This document shows positions 46,545-54,894 of a stretch of 58,560 bases of DNA, one piece after another. The DNA comes from a virus, in IMG/VR virus record IMGVR_UViG_3300009149_000037, positions 1 to 58,560 of that record; one strand, 5' to 3'. The first letter of the stretch is position 1, and each line of letters opens with the position of its first letter. Under the pieces are notes generated by a model. The model had not been told where the DNA came from. It saw only the letters and a program-made list of their open reading frames with translations, and did no database searches. A program made the position numbers and the translations under genes.

Positions 46545-47135
46545 ATGACAAAAAGAACAAGAGGAGTCAAACAAAGAGCAAAAATGGTTCATAAAAATGC
46601 GATGACAAAGCATTTGACGGAGAACCAAAAAAGGTTTTGTGAAGAGTTAGTAGCCTCAACTTCATTCAGTCCAAAAGAAGCGGCAGAGAAAGCAGGATAC
46701 AAACAAGGAGCAGTCGCGGGAGCGAAGATACTCAAGAATCCTTATGCCAATGCTTACATCTCAGACCTCATCCGTATTAGATCAGAAAAGACTGAACTCA
46801 AAGCAGAGACCGTATTAAAGGAACTAATGCACTGCTGCTTGAGAGACCCAATTGGCCTGGTAGATGAAGAAGGTTACTTCCATACTAATCTTCATGACAT
46901 ACCTGAAGAATTGAGACGAGCAATTGATGGTATCAAGGTCAAGCAGACCAGGGATGAAGAAGGAAACATGACACAAACTCTTGAGATAAAATTTGTTTCA
47001 AAAGCAAGTATGATAGAGCTTGCTATGAAGCATTTAGGCTTACTCGATGCCGATGGAAACGGTGAAGAACAATTGAAACGATTGGATTGGGATAAACTCT
47101 TAGAAGGAGAACCAAACAATGTCATTGAAATCTAA
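46545..47135 (+). CDS. terS: Terminase small subunit
   Basis: A 196-residue protein. LTENQKRFCEELVASTSFSP then KEAAEKAGYKQGAVAGAKIL and KNPYANAYISDLI is the Terminase_2 (Nu1-like) DNA-binding signature. The C-terminal part is the oligomer arm. ATG at 46545; the TTG at 46542 is a weaker choice. Recognises the packaging site and loads the large subunit, which lies 1.8 kb downstream after four inserted genes. An AT-rich stretch at 46490-46540 may hold a late promoter. Confidence 0.82.
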   Translation: MTKRTRGVKQRAKMVHKNAMTKHLTENQKRFCEELVASTSFSPKEAAEKAGYKQGAVAGAKILKNPYANAYISDLIRIRSEKTELKAETVLKELMHCCLRDPIGLVDEEGYFHTNLHDIPEELRRAIDGIKVKQTRDEEGNMTQTLEIKFVSKASMIELAMKHLGLLDADGNGEEQLKRLDWDKLLEGEPNNVIEI

Positions 47136-47466
47136 ACTGCCCAAATTGACTCTTGACGTTCTATTGAAGTTTGCAGAAGAACATTCAAAAGACAAATTTG
47201 ATATTAACCATAGTAAAACCTGACTGGCCGTTCAATGTGCTGCCCAGTTAGGGTACACCGACCCAGGTATGGGTGGATATTCTACACTCCAATACCAAGA
47301 TGGGTTTAACGATTGGAAAGAGCGTTCCATTGATGAAGTCTACGCCAAATGGTGTGAAGATACAGTCAAATTGAGAGGAACTAACAAATCACAAGTCTGG
47401 ATGACTGGAGCAAAAATAGTTACTTCAATCAAGGAATACGTTAAGGATCACAATCATGAAGGTTGA
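47119..47466 (+). pseudogene. Gene interrupted by an in-frame TGA (or recoded)
   Basis: A single frame runs from ATG 47119 to the stop at 47466, broken only by TGA at 47221-47223. Before it: MSLKSKLPKLTLDVLLKFAE and DINHSKT. After it: LAVQCAAQLGYTDPGMGGYS, DWKERSIDEVYAKW and TSIKEYVKD. The coding quality continues unchanged across the stop (LAVQCAAQLGYTDPG is not restarted by any ATG until 47269). It is either a nonsense mutation, with possible restart at ATG 47269, or readthrough. The family is one of packaging-region accessory proteins I cannot name. Confidence 0.6.
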
Positions 47467-47995
47467 AAAAGAGAACAAATTCCTTTTCAAAGAAACTCTG
47501 GCACTACTCAAACCAGAATCAACGATCGTAGAACTTGGAACAATTCGAGACAGCAATCCCAAAGCAGAATTCACAGATGGCTGGAGCACTCTTCAATGGT
47601 ATCTTGCAGGACACGAAGTACATTCAATTGACACAGACTTTAGAGCACTCAAAATATGTGAGTTGACATTGAGACTTGAGACAACTCCTCGAACAAAACT
47701 CCCAGTGTTTCCTTATTTGGTTCACTGCAATGCTTTAGCTTTTCTCAGGGAAATGTGGCCTAAGTTAGACGCTCCAATTGATCTTCTCTACATTGATGCT
47801 CCAATAGGTCAGGAAGCTGCTGATTGTTTCATGCTCGCTGATAAATGGATTCAAGAAGGTGGCTTAGTTCTCGTAGATGATATTGAAGAGAACCACACTC
47901 AAAGAAAAGAGTTGTTACTGCCTGCAATCCTTGAAGCTGGATACGTTGAACTACATAACAATGGCAGACAATCACTACTTCAAAAACAAGGCTGA
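47456..47995 (+). CDS. Class I SAM-methyltransferase-like protein
   Basis: A 179-residue Rossmann protein. TIVELGTIRDSNP is motif I, HEVHSIDTDF the acidic strand, LLYIDAPIGQEAADCFMLAD and GGLVLVDDIEEN are motifs IV-VI. No catalytic signature for DNA methylation (no DPPY or IPC) is seen. It may act on a small molecule or glycan. It sits with a LicD-like gene between the two terminase genes, an unusual place. Confidence 0.6.
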   Translation: MKVEKENKFLFKETLALLKPESTIVELGTIRDSNPKAEFTDGWSTLQWYLAGHEVHSIDTDFRALKICELTLRLETTPRTKLPVFPYLVHCNALAFLREMWPKLDAPIDLLYIDAPIGQEAADCFMLADKWIQEGGLVLVDDIEENHTQRKELLLPAILEAGYVELHNNGRQSLLQKQG

Positions 47996-47998
47996 GGT

Positions 47999-48625
47999 AT
48001 GAAACTATTTGATAGAGAAGTTGCTCGACAGACTCTGATTGATGTGTATCCAATCTTGAGTCCCTACTTTGCTTTGGCTCATGGAACAGTCTTAGGAGCT
48101 TACAGAGACAAAGATTTCACTCCAACAGAAGTAGATATTGATTTGCTAACAACGGTCGAAGTGATGGCAGAAAATGCTGAACTACTTCTTATAGCTTTGG
48201 AGCGTGAAGGATTTGTCAGTAGGGTAATTGAGAAACCCAATGGGGCTATCAGAGCGTTTTCAGTAAAGAGAAACGGTATCAAGATTGATTGTGCCGGATA
48301 CACGAAACATATTTTGAAGAGCAGCCAGGAATACAACACGTCTCTACACTCACTGATCAATTCTCGACCTAGATGTCTTTCGGCTTATAGAGAAGTAGGC
48401 TACTCAACTTCAACGCTTAAGGATTTTTCGATCGTTCATCCTTATTCCTTTTTCCTCAGGGAGAATATGGAGACGATTGATTTTCAGGGATTACCTTGGA
48501 AGATTCCTTCCCCAATTGAAGAGTATCTTGAAAGGGAGTATGGATCAGAATGGGAGACACCAATTCGTACTCACATGCAACAATCACGTATCTATCACTT
48601 TGAAACTCTGGAAGGAATATCATGA
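47999..48625 (+). CDS. LicD-like nucleotidyl/phosphocholine transferase
   Basis: A 208-residue protein. FALAHGTVLGAYRDKDFTPT followed by EVDIDLLTTV is the LicD/fukutin nucleotidyltransferase-like motif (GxxLGxxR...DxDiD). The rest (YGSEWETPIRTH) ends as LicD proteins do (Y...W..P). LicD proteins add phosphorylcholine or phospho-sugars to surface glycans. Overlap and direction suggest it is co-expressed with the packaging genes. Its substrate is unknown. Confidence 0.68.
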   Translation: MKLFDREVARQTLIDVYPILSPYFALAHGTVLGAYRDKDFTPTEVDIDLLTTVEVMAENAELLLIALEREGFVSRVIEKPNGAIRAFSVKRNGIKIDCAGYTKHILKSSQEYNTSLHSLINSRPRCLSAYREVGYSTSTLKDFSIVHPYSFFLRENMETIDFQGLPWKIPSPIEEYLEREYGSEWETPIRTHMQQSRIYHFETLEGIS

Positions 48626-48897
48626 AAACAAGGCGATCTAATATAGAACTTGAACTAATAGGTAAGCTTTGTTGCAAACTTCTAAGGTCAAGAGTGAATC
48701 CAGAAAAAGGTTATTGTGAATTCTTTTTTCTAAAGGATCATTGCTGCGACATGCAAGGAGCAATCAATCTGGCAAAATACCTTATGGGAGAGTCTCTGAG
48801 ATACATTAGAACGTATTCTGGAGAAGATTTAGATACTTCCTACATTTGTCTAGGAGATGACTCTTGGGTAGCACACAACAGGAAATTTGATGAGTGA
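48622..48897 (+). CDS. Hypothetical protein, 91 aa
   Basis: Begins MKTRRSNIELELIGKLCCKL, with a KDHCCDMQGA loop and an acidic end (HNRKFDE). Cysteine pairs (CC twice) are not spaced as a known zinc site. Overlaps the previous and next genes; nothing more can be said. Confidence 0.5.
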   Translation: MKTRRSNIELELIGKLCCKLLRSRVNPEKGYCEFFFLKDHCCDMQGAINLAKYLMGESLRYIRTYSGEDLDTSYICLGDDSWVAHNRKFDE

Positions 48898-50446
48898 GCT
48901 TGCATTGGACCCTGTAGGATTTGTGGCTAGGGTTTGGCCTAAAGTCATTCTGTATGACAAGCAGGCTGAGATTATGGAATCGGTAAGGGACAACGATGAC
49001 ACGATCGTTATTGCAGGGAACCAACTTGGCAAAGACTTTATCTCAGGTCTTATTGCTCTATGGTTCTTTTGTTCTAGGCGACCTGCAAGGGTTGTCACCT
49101 CATCTGTTAAATTTGATCAACTCAATGACGTTCTATGGGGTGAAATCAGAAACTTCTTATCAACCTCAGCAATGCCCTTACCAGTTCAAAACAACCACAT
49201 GAAGTTGAGACAAACTTACAATGATGGGCGTATTGTTGATAAATCAGAAATGGTTGGTCAGGTTGTTTCTACAGAGGAAGGTTTGCTGGGTCGTCACTTG
49301 GCAAGAGGTGATAACAATCTTCCAATGACGCTGGTTATCTTCGATGAATGCTCTGGAGTTGATGATGGAGTCTGGGAAAAATGCTCAACATGGTCTCATC
49401 GAAGATTAGCAATTGGAAATCCTTTTGATTGTGAGAACTTCTTCAAGAAAGCGTATGACAAAGGAGATATTCCAAGAGACCCGAAAGACTTGAGCAAAGG
49501 CTACTATCAAAAAGTCATTTACATTAACGCTGAAGATTCTCCAAACGTGAAGCTGGCTCGAAAGCAGATCGCAGAAGGTTTAGAACCTACAAATGAAATC
49601 GTAGTGCCTGGAGTAAAGGACTGGCTGACCTACGTTAAGCAACGGCAACTCTGGGACGTTAAACTAGCTACGATTGGCCTAGATGCTAAATTCTACGAAG
49701 GGGCAGACGTTAGACTCTACCCTCAAGAATGGCTTCAACTTGCTGCGAGACATTCAGAGACTTACAAGATTTCAAGTAACGATACAGCAGAGTCAATTGG
49801 TATTGATGTTGCAGAGGGTGGAGACTCAACGGTTTGGACGGTCATTGATTGGCGAGGAATCCTAGAACAAATTTCTTTGAAGACTGAAGACACTTCGATT
49901 ATTCCAAGCCATACGATTGCTCTTGGACTGAAATGGAATGTGCCGCCTGAAATGTGGTGGTTTGATAGAGGTGGTGGTGGAAAGCAACATGCAGACGTTT
50001 TGAAGCGGCAGGGATATCAAGTCAAAACAGTAGGATTTGGAGAACCTTCATCTGACCCTCATAAGTTCAAAAGAGGTAAAGTCAGTTTTAAGAAAAGAGA
50101 GTCAAGAGAAGACGCAAGGTATGCTTTCAAGAATCGTCGAGCAGAAATGTTTGGATTGATACGATATGAATTTCTTGATCCTTCTGCTGAGAATTATCCT
50201 TTCGGTATTCCCAGACAGCTTTCTGAGTTACACTCTCAACTATCGAAATTCCCTTTGGACTATGAAGAGGGCAAACTTATCCTTCCACCAAAGAACGCAA
50301 TCAGTGACAAGCAGCGAAAAAGGGGCGTGACTAGAACACTTACTCAAATGATTGGTCATAGTCCAGATGAAGCAGACTCCTTAGCATTAGCAATCTACGG
50401 CATGCTAAGGAAAAGACATATCAAAGTTCTTGGAAGAGGAATTTAA
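48890..50446 (+). CDS. terL: Terminase large subunit
   Basis: A 518-residue packaging motor. IVIAGNQLGKDFISGLIALW is the ATPase Walker A variant, MTLVIFDECSGVDDGVWEKC the Walker B with catalytic Glu, and RRLAIGNPFD the coupling motif. The nuclease part has IGIDVAEGGDSTVWTVIDW (first Asp) and ADSLALAIYGM (last Asp). Length is normal. It cuts concatemers and drives DNA into proheads. The ATG at 48890 overlaps the previous stop. Confidence 0.85.
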   Translation: MSELALDPVGFVARVWPKVILYDKQAEIMESVRDNDDTIVIAGNQLGKDFISGLIALWFFCSRRPARVVTSSVKFDQLNDVLWGEIRNFLSTSAMPLPVQNNHMKLRQTYNDGRIVDKSEMVGQVVSTEEGLLGRHLARGDNNLPMTLVIFDECSGVDDGVWEKCSTWSHRRLAIGNPFDCENFFKKAYDKGDIPRDPKDLSKGYYQKVIYINAEDSPNVKLARKQIAEGLEPTNEIVVPGVKDWLTYVKQRQLWDVKLATIGLDAKFYEGADVRLYPQEWLQLAARHSETYKISSNDTAESIGIDVAEGGDSTVWTVIDWRGILEQISLKTEDTSIIPSHTIALGLKWNVPPEMWWFDRGGGGKQHADVLKRQGYQVKTVGFGEPSSDPHKFKRGKVSFKKRESREDARYAFKNRRAEMFGLIRYEFLDPSAENYPFGIPRQLSELHSQLSKFPLDYEEGKLILPPKNAISDKQRKRGVTRTLTQMIGHSPDEADSLALAIYGMLRKRHIKVLGRGI

Positions 50447-50447
50447 C

Positions 50448-50573
50448 ATGAATGACGCTTTAGAAAAATTCCAAGAAGCGAAGAGGCAATTTGTAATCTC
50501 TGTTGCTCATGCTTTGAAGATTGACAAGCTCTGTGACTGGCTCACAAAGACAATTCGAAAATTCAATCCTTAA
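50448..50573 (+). CDS. Tiny helical protein, 41 aa
   Basis: ATG at 50448, one base after the terL stop. Product MNDALEKFQEAKRQFVISVA then LKIDKLCDWLTKTIRKF, one long amphipathic helix pair. Leader AGAGGAATTTAAC. The spacing and coding look support it. Confidence 0.5.
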   Translation: MNDALEKFQEAKRQFVISVAHALKIDKLCDWLTKTIRKFNP

Positions 50574-50589
50574 CACTTAGGAATCTAAC

Positions 50590-52167
50590 ATGGCTAAGAA
50601 GAAATCAGCAGTTCCAAAGAAGGTGAAGAATACAAGTCTGGAATTGACGGTCAAAGAAGCTACTCAAAAAGTTGAGATGGCTATCAATCAGTTGATGTCC
50701 AGAAGTAAGTACCTCAACAAAAATCTCGATGACCGACGATCAATCAATGACGATTGTGGTTATCCTGATAATCCAGATATTGATTCGCATTTCCTGCCTC
50801 TCTATGAGCGTGAAGGAGTCGCACGAAGAACAGTCAATATCTATCCCGATGAATGTTGGAAGTCTATCCCTTCAGTTTTTGAGACAGACGATACAGACGA
50901 AGAGACTGAATTTGAAAAAGCTTTCGGAGAACTTGGCAAATCTCTAATGGGAGAAGAGGATCACTACAATCCTGAAGACAGTGGACATCCATTGTGGGAG
51001 TATCTTCATCGCCTTGATATTGTTTCTGGAATTGGAAGATATGGCGTTCTGCTTCTAGGCTTTGATGACTCTGAAGATTTCAGCAAAGAGGTTCAACCTA
51101 GAAACGGAAAAATCAAGCTGGTTTATGTGAGAGTCTTTCACGAAGCGAATGCTCAAATCACAAAGCTTGATGAGAACAAAAACAGTTCAAGATACGGACA
51201 ACCAGTTGAGTATAGTCTCTCAACAACGAACGTCTCTTCAGTCACAGACAGCGAGACTTCTGTTGATGCAATGAAGGTTCATTGGACAAGAGTTATCCAT
51301 GTCGCTGATACGCTTGTCACAAATGAGTTGTATGGAACTCCAAGGCTCAAATCGAATCTCAACAGGCAACTCGACCTTAGAAAACTCTATGGTGGTTCAG
51401 CCGAAATGTATTGGCGAGGAGCTTTCCCCGGTCTTGCTCTTCAGACAAATCCTAATATGGACCCAGACTACGTCATTGATAGAACTGCTCTCAAAGACAA
51501 CATGGAGAACTTCTTCAATTCGCTCCAAAGGTATTCACTGCTTGAAGGTCTTGAAGCAAATATGCTTGCTCCAACGGTCGTTGATCCTTCTCCTCAAGTA
51601 GCAGTTCAAATTGACGCTATCTGTATTGATATTCAATGCCCACGAAGAATCTTTACAGGCTCTGAACGTGGTGAATTAGCTTCTTCTCAGGATAGCGAAG
51701 CGTGGGAAGGTCGATTGAAATCTCGGAGAACAGAATACATCACTCCAAAGATTATTGTGAAGGTCATCAATCGGCTTATTAAAGTTGGTATTCTTCCAGT
51801 TCCACCAGAAGGATTCAAAGTAGCCTGGGAAGAAACACAGCAACTCTCAGAAGAACTTCAGGCTAAAATTGCAGAGATTAAAACCAAAGCCATCGCTGCT
51901 TATCTTCAGGGAGACGGCAGCAACCTGATTGCTCCTGAAGATTTCTTGACTCGCATTCTTGGATTTACAGGCGAGGAAACTCAAGAGATTCTCGATGCCA
52001 CTGAAAAGTATCTGATTGATAATCCTATTGAAGAGGAGTTCGATGATGGACTCGACGAATTCGGAAACCCCCAACAGTTTCCTGAAGAAAATATCAAGCC
52101 ACCAAAGCAACCATCAAGCAATCCCTTTCCAACAACAACCAAGCCAAAACCAACAGTCTCCAAATGA
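50590..52167 (+). CDS. Portal protein (DUF1073-like)
   Basis: A 525-residue protein with a basic N-terminus, LYEREGVARRTVNIYPDECW (portal start), GIGRYGVLLLGFDDSED (wing), HWTRVIHVADTLVTNELYGT, and VAVQIDAICIDIQCPRRIFTG then RGELASSQDSEAWEGRLKSR, the DUF1073/portal pattern. The last 120 bases also encode the N-terminus of another protein in a different frame. Twelve copies would form the head vertex channel through which DNA is packed. Confidence 0.82.
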   Translation: MAKKKSAVPKKVKNTSLELTVKEATQKVEMAINQLMSRSKYLNKNLDDRRSINDDCGYPDNPDIDSHFLPLYEREGVARRTVNIYPDECWKSIPSVFETDDTDEETEFEKAFGELGKSLMGEEDHYNPEDSGHPLWEYLHRLDIVSGIGRYGVLLLGFDDSEDFSKEVQPRNGKIKLVYVRVFHEANAQITKLDENKNSSRYGQPVEYSLSTTNVSSVTDSETSVDAMKVHWTRVIHVADTLVTNELYGTPRLKSNLNRQLDLRKLYGGSAEMYWRGAFPGLALQTNPNMDPDYVIDRTALKDNMENFFNSLQRYSLLEGLEANMLAPTVVDPSPQVAVQIDAICIDIQCPRRIFTGSERGELASSQDSEAWEGRLKSRRTEYITPKIIVKVINRLIKVGILPVPPEGFKVAWEETQQLSEELQAKIAEIKTKAIAAYLQGDGSNLIAPEDFLTRILGFTGEETQEILDATEKYLIDNPIEEEFDDGLDEFGNPQQFPEENIKPPKQPSSNPFPTTTKPKPTVSK

Positions 52168-52363
52168 AAAGGTTATTGAGGGAAGTTGTCAGCCTGAAAG
52201 GTATCTTCCAACTCAAGAAGAGATACTTGAAGGGACTCGATTGATTCGAGAGACTTGGTCAGAAGAGGAAATGCGTAGACGATACGTTGGAGAAATACCT
52301 GCTCCAGATACTTTCACTATTCCTCAATGCTCGATAGGCGTCGAAGATGGTCGAAGAAAATAG
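52043..52363 (+). CDS. Overlapping small protein with EEI-L-W-EE-RR motif
   Basis: A 106-residue protein in a frame different from portal. ATG at 52043 (and 52046) lies behind GAAGAGGAGTTCG, a strong ribosome-binding site within portal. The N-terminal half is Gln/Ser/Pro-rich and dictated by portal's own codons; the other half (LPTQEEILEGTRLIRETWSE then EEMRRRYVGEIPAP) looks like an independent conserved domain, recalled from host-type small proteins. Overlaps the next gene by 17 bases. Confidence 0.6.
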   Translation: MMDSTNSETPNSFLKKISSHQSNHQAIPFQQQPSQNQQSPNEKVIEGSCQPERYLPTQEEILEGTRLIRETWSEEEMRRRYVGEIPAPDTFTIPQCSIGVEDGRRK

Positions 52364-52568
52364 AATTGAATGTATTGATATCTATCTGGCAAATGGCCAT
52401 ATCTACGCTTACCGATTCCAGAATACTGTGACGGACAGACTCGCTTTACTGTTTAGTTTGAAGAGACAACTCAGAGACAAATCATTGGAAGGTTTTTCCA
52501 AAGACATTTACACAATTGTCTATGAGCGAATGGCAACACTTGCCTTAGAAGATCAAGGATTTCAATGA
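52347..52568 (+). CDS. Hypothetical protein, 73 aa
   Basis: MVEENRIECIDIYLANGHIY followed by RFQNTVTDRLALLFSLKRQL. A likely small alpha/beta protein. It overlaps the upstream gene by 17 bases and the MuF gene by four. No family recognised. Confidence 0.5.
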   Translation: MVEENRIECIDIYLANGHIYAYRFQNTVTDRLALLFSLKRQLRDKSLEGFSKDIYTIVYERMATLALEDQGFQ

Positions 52569-54301
52569 CAACTCTAAACGCTAAACATACTCACAGAAGA
52601 GTTTCAAGAAATCCTTTGAAGATTGATCCTTCAAGGACAAAAACTATTCGTGATGCCTACCAAAGAATTCTTAGAGTCAAATTCGGCAAATTAAAAAGAG
52701 CAATTACCAAACTGATACTTCAAGAAAATGCTTTTGGATTAGGCCCAAGAGTAACCTTCAACGAACTTCAATTGGTTGAGAATACTCGATTTGCTTTTGA
52801 GTCTGATCCTAGAAAGCTGCAACTGTTTCAAGAATGGCTTGCTGAAGAATACTCTAAAGACATACTTCCAGGCTCGATTGAAAACGCCAATGATGCTTAC
52901 TGGACGAAGTATGTCAATGAAGCTTATGAGAAGGGTCAAGGTAGAGCATTCGATGGGGTCAACAAACCGGCTCTTACTGACGCTAACTTTCTCGGGGGAG
53001 CAAAGGGAGAATTTCTAAGGCAGTCTCTTGGTGGACCAGTTGCAATTGATCGAGTCAAATCTTTGGCAGCAAGAAACTTCACTGAATTGAAAGGAGTTAC
53101 AGAAGCAATCTCTCAACAACTTTCAAGACATCTCGTTGAAGGTATGGCTCAAGGATTAGGTCCAAGAGAAATCGCCAGCCGAATGAACAAGACGATTGAT
53201 ACAATCACAAAAAACAGAGCATTGGTTATCGCTCGTACAGAAACTGTGAGGGCACATGCAGAAGGACAATTAGATGCCATTGAAAATCTTGGAGTAGAGA
53301 AAGTCAGAGTGGCAGTTGAGTGGTCTACTGTAGGTGATGATAGAGTCTGTCCTCTCTGCTCACCGATGGAAGGCGTGGTACTCGATATCAAAAAAGCTAG
53401 AGGTATCATCCCACGGCACCCCAATTGCAGATGTGCTTACATACCCGCAAATGTCGGTGAGCCTAAACTGGGACAGAAGAGAAGCAAGCAGGAAACACAA
53501 CAGGCGTTCGACGAATCCATCAAAGCAGAAATCCCAAAACGAGACAAAGACAAGATCACGATTACCGATCAAAAGAAACGATCAAAATGGACTGGAGCAG
53601 ATACCAAACCCGGAGCAGCTCCAAGGTCCATACTCGATACAGATATTGCTCCAAAATCTACACCAACAGGAAAAACTCTTGCTAAACCAACTCAATTAAA
53701 AACTGCTATAAAGACCTCAAAAACAACGAGACAATTTCCTAAAGCAATTAGCGAAGAAGAATTCAATAAGTCAAAGAAAAGAGGCGACGAAATTTGGTAT
53801 AGAGGTATAAAAGGCCCAAAAGCTAAACAATACGCTAATGAATTGGCAGAAGGAATCCAGTATATTCCTAATGACATTTTTGGTTCAGGGACGTTTATCG
53901 CTGTTGGGGATAATGCTGAAGACATGGCAAAGTTTTTTGCAGGTAAAAATGGGGTAATTGTTAAAGGTGTTTTAGAAAAAGACGCCAAAATTATTAGTAG
54001 AAAAAACGCCTTAGAAAGAATCTCTGAGAATGGAAATAAGTTTAATGAGCTTCATGATAAAAAATTGGCTGAGTTAATTAGCCGAGGTCAATCAGGAGAT
54101 ATGAAAGCCTTTGAAGAAATGACTGAATTATTTAACAAGAAAAATAAGTTTGATGCTCTTCAAACAACCTATAACTCCGATCCAACTAAGTGGGCCAAAG
54201 AAAATGGGTTTCACGGATTGAGGCAATTTAATGGTCAGTCATTGAGTGAAGAGATAGTTTTATTTGATTTGAACAAAACTAAAATAGTTAATCCGGAGTA
54301 G
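52565..54301 (+). CDS. MuF-like minor head protein with C-terminal ADP-ribosyltransferase-like domain
   Basis: A 578-residue two-part protein. Residues about 150-300 hold the MuF (Mu gpF/SPP1 gp7) signature: VIARTETVRAHAEGQLDAIE, VEWSTVGDDRVCPLCSPMEG and PRHPNCRCAYIPA. Residues about 395-578 resemble an ADP-ribosyltransferase fold: IWYRGIKG (Arg), FGSGTFIAVGDNAED (turn motif), and EEIVLFDLNKTK (Glu). The linker is poor in structure, and DNA beyond about 53690 becomes AT-rich, so the C-terminus looks grafted. MuF-linked toxin domains are known in phages; they could be injected with DNA. Confidence 0.7.
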   Translation: MTTLNAKHTHRRVSRNPLKIDPSRTKTIRDAYQRILRVKFGKLKRAITKLILQENAFGLGPRVTFNELQLVENTRFAFESDPRKLQLFQEWLAEEYSKDILPGSIENANDAYWTKYVNEAYEKGQGRAFDGVNKPALTDANFLGGAKGEFLRQSLGGPVAIDRVKSLAARNFTELKGVTEAISQQLSRHLVEGMAQGLGPREIASRMNKTIDTITKNRALVIARTETVRAHAEGQLDAIENLGVEKVRVAVEWSTVGDDRVCPLCSPMEGVVLDIKKARGIIPRHPNCRCAYIPANVGEPKLGQKRSKQETQQAFDESIKAEIPKRDKDKITITDQKKRSKWTGADTKPGAAPRSILDTDIAPKSTPTGKTLAKPTQLKTAIKTSKTTRQFPKAISEEEFNKSKKRGDEIWYRGIKGPKAKQYANELAEGIQYIPNDIFGSGTFIAVGDNAEDMAKFFAGKNGVIVKGVLEKDAKIISRKNALERISENGNKFNELHDKKLAELISRGQSGDMKAFEEMTELFNKKNKFDALQTTYNSDPTKWAKENGFHGLRQFNGQSLSEEIVLFDLNKTKIVNPE

Positions 54302-54326
54302 CCTCAAAATCAATTCTGGACGAATA

Positions 54327-54524
54327 ATGAAATACCCTAAAGATCATCCTGTTTGGACTATTGCAAGGCATAGTGTCTATCTTGGATTTGCAACTTTGAT
54401 TCTCTACACAAATGCAAGCAATTTTGACCATACAGAAATAAAGACAATTCTTGAAATGGGTTTGGTGTTCATTGGAGCTGATTATGCCAAATCCAAATTA
54501 TCAAAGTCTAAGGAGAAAGACTAG
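54327..54524 (+). CDS. Single-span membrane protein, 65 aa
   Basis: MKYPKDHPVWTIARHSVYLG leads into a hydrophobic segment (FATLILYTNAS) and a second (TILEMGLVFIGADY), ending in a basic tail (SKSKEKD). It may be a small holin-like or envelope protein. Located after the possible ADP-ribosyltransferase, so an immunity role is another possibility. Confidence 0.45.
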   Translation: MKYPKDHPVWTIARHSVYLGFATLILYTNASNFDHTEIKTILEMGLVFIGADYAKSKLSKSKEKD

Positions 54525-54526
54525 AG

Positions 54527-54790
54527 ATGGCTAAACGACATAAAGGCGGCAGAGAATTCACGGACACTGAAGAAAGGATTCTTGCTCTATTGCAAGATGG
54601 AAAGCCTCATACAAGAAAAGAAGTCAGATGCTCAATTGGAGACGAACATACTTCTTTGAAGAGTGTCTCATTCCATCTGTCTAACATTCGAAAAGTGTTG
54701 AATCCCAAAGGCCACGACATCATTTGTGAGTTTCGACACAAGAATATCAGCTATCGTTGGGTGAGATTATTGCCATCAGCTTGTGAATAG
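54527..54790 (+). CDS. Winged-helix DNA-binding protein, 87 aa
   Basis: FTDTEERILALLQDGKPHTR and then KEVRCSIGDEHTSLKSVSFH plus NIRKVLNPKGHDIICEFR and SYRWVRL form a transcription-factor type winged helix like the C-terminal domains of response regulators. It could regulate head gene expression. Two bases separate it from the membrane protein gene. Confidence 0.65.
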   Translation: MAKRHKGGREFTDTEERILALLQDGKPHTRKEVRCSIGDEHTSLKSVSFHLSNIRKVLNPKGHDIICEFRHKNISYRWVRLLPSACE

Positions 54791-54837
54791 CTTAGTTGTA
54801 CTATCTTTCGAAGGCTTGCAGTTTACGGATTGCTTTG

Positions 54838-54879
54838 AACAGACTTAGTATTCCTCAGTGAATACAAATTTCGTCTGTT
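54838..54879 (+). promoter_or_regulatory. Nested hairpin in the leader of the protease/scaffold gene
   Basis: AACAGAC (54838-54844) pairs with GTCTGTT (54873-54879), enclosing GTATTC (54848-54853) that pairs with GAATAC (54860-54865). The ribosome-binding site lies just downstream. No T-run follows. It could control translation or processing of the head-gene mRNA. Confidence 0.45.
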
Positions 54880-54894
54880 CTCCGTAGGCTCTCT

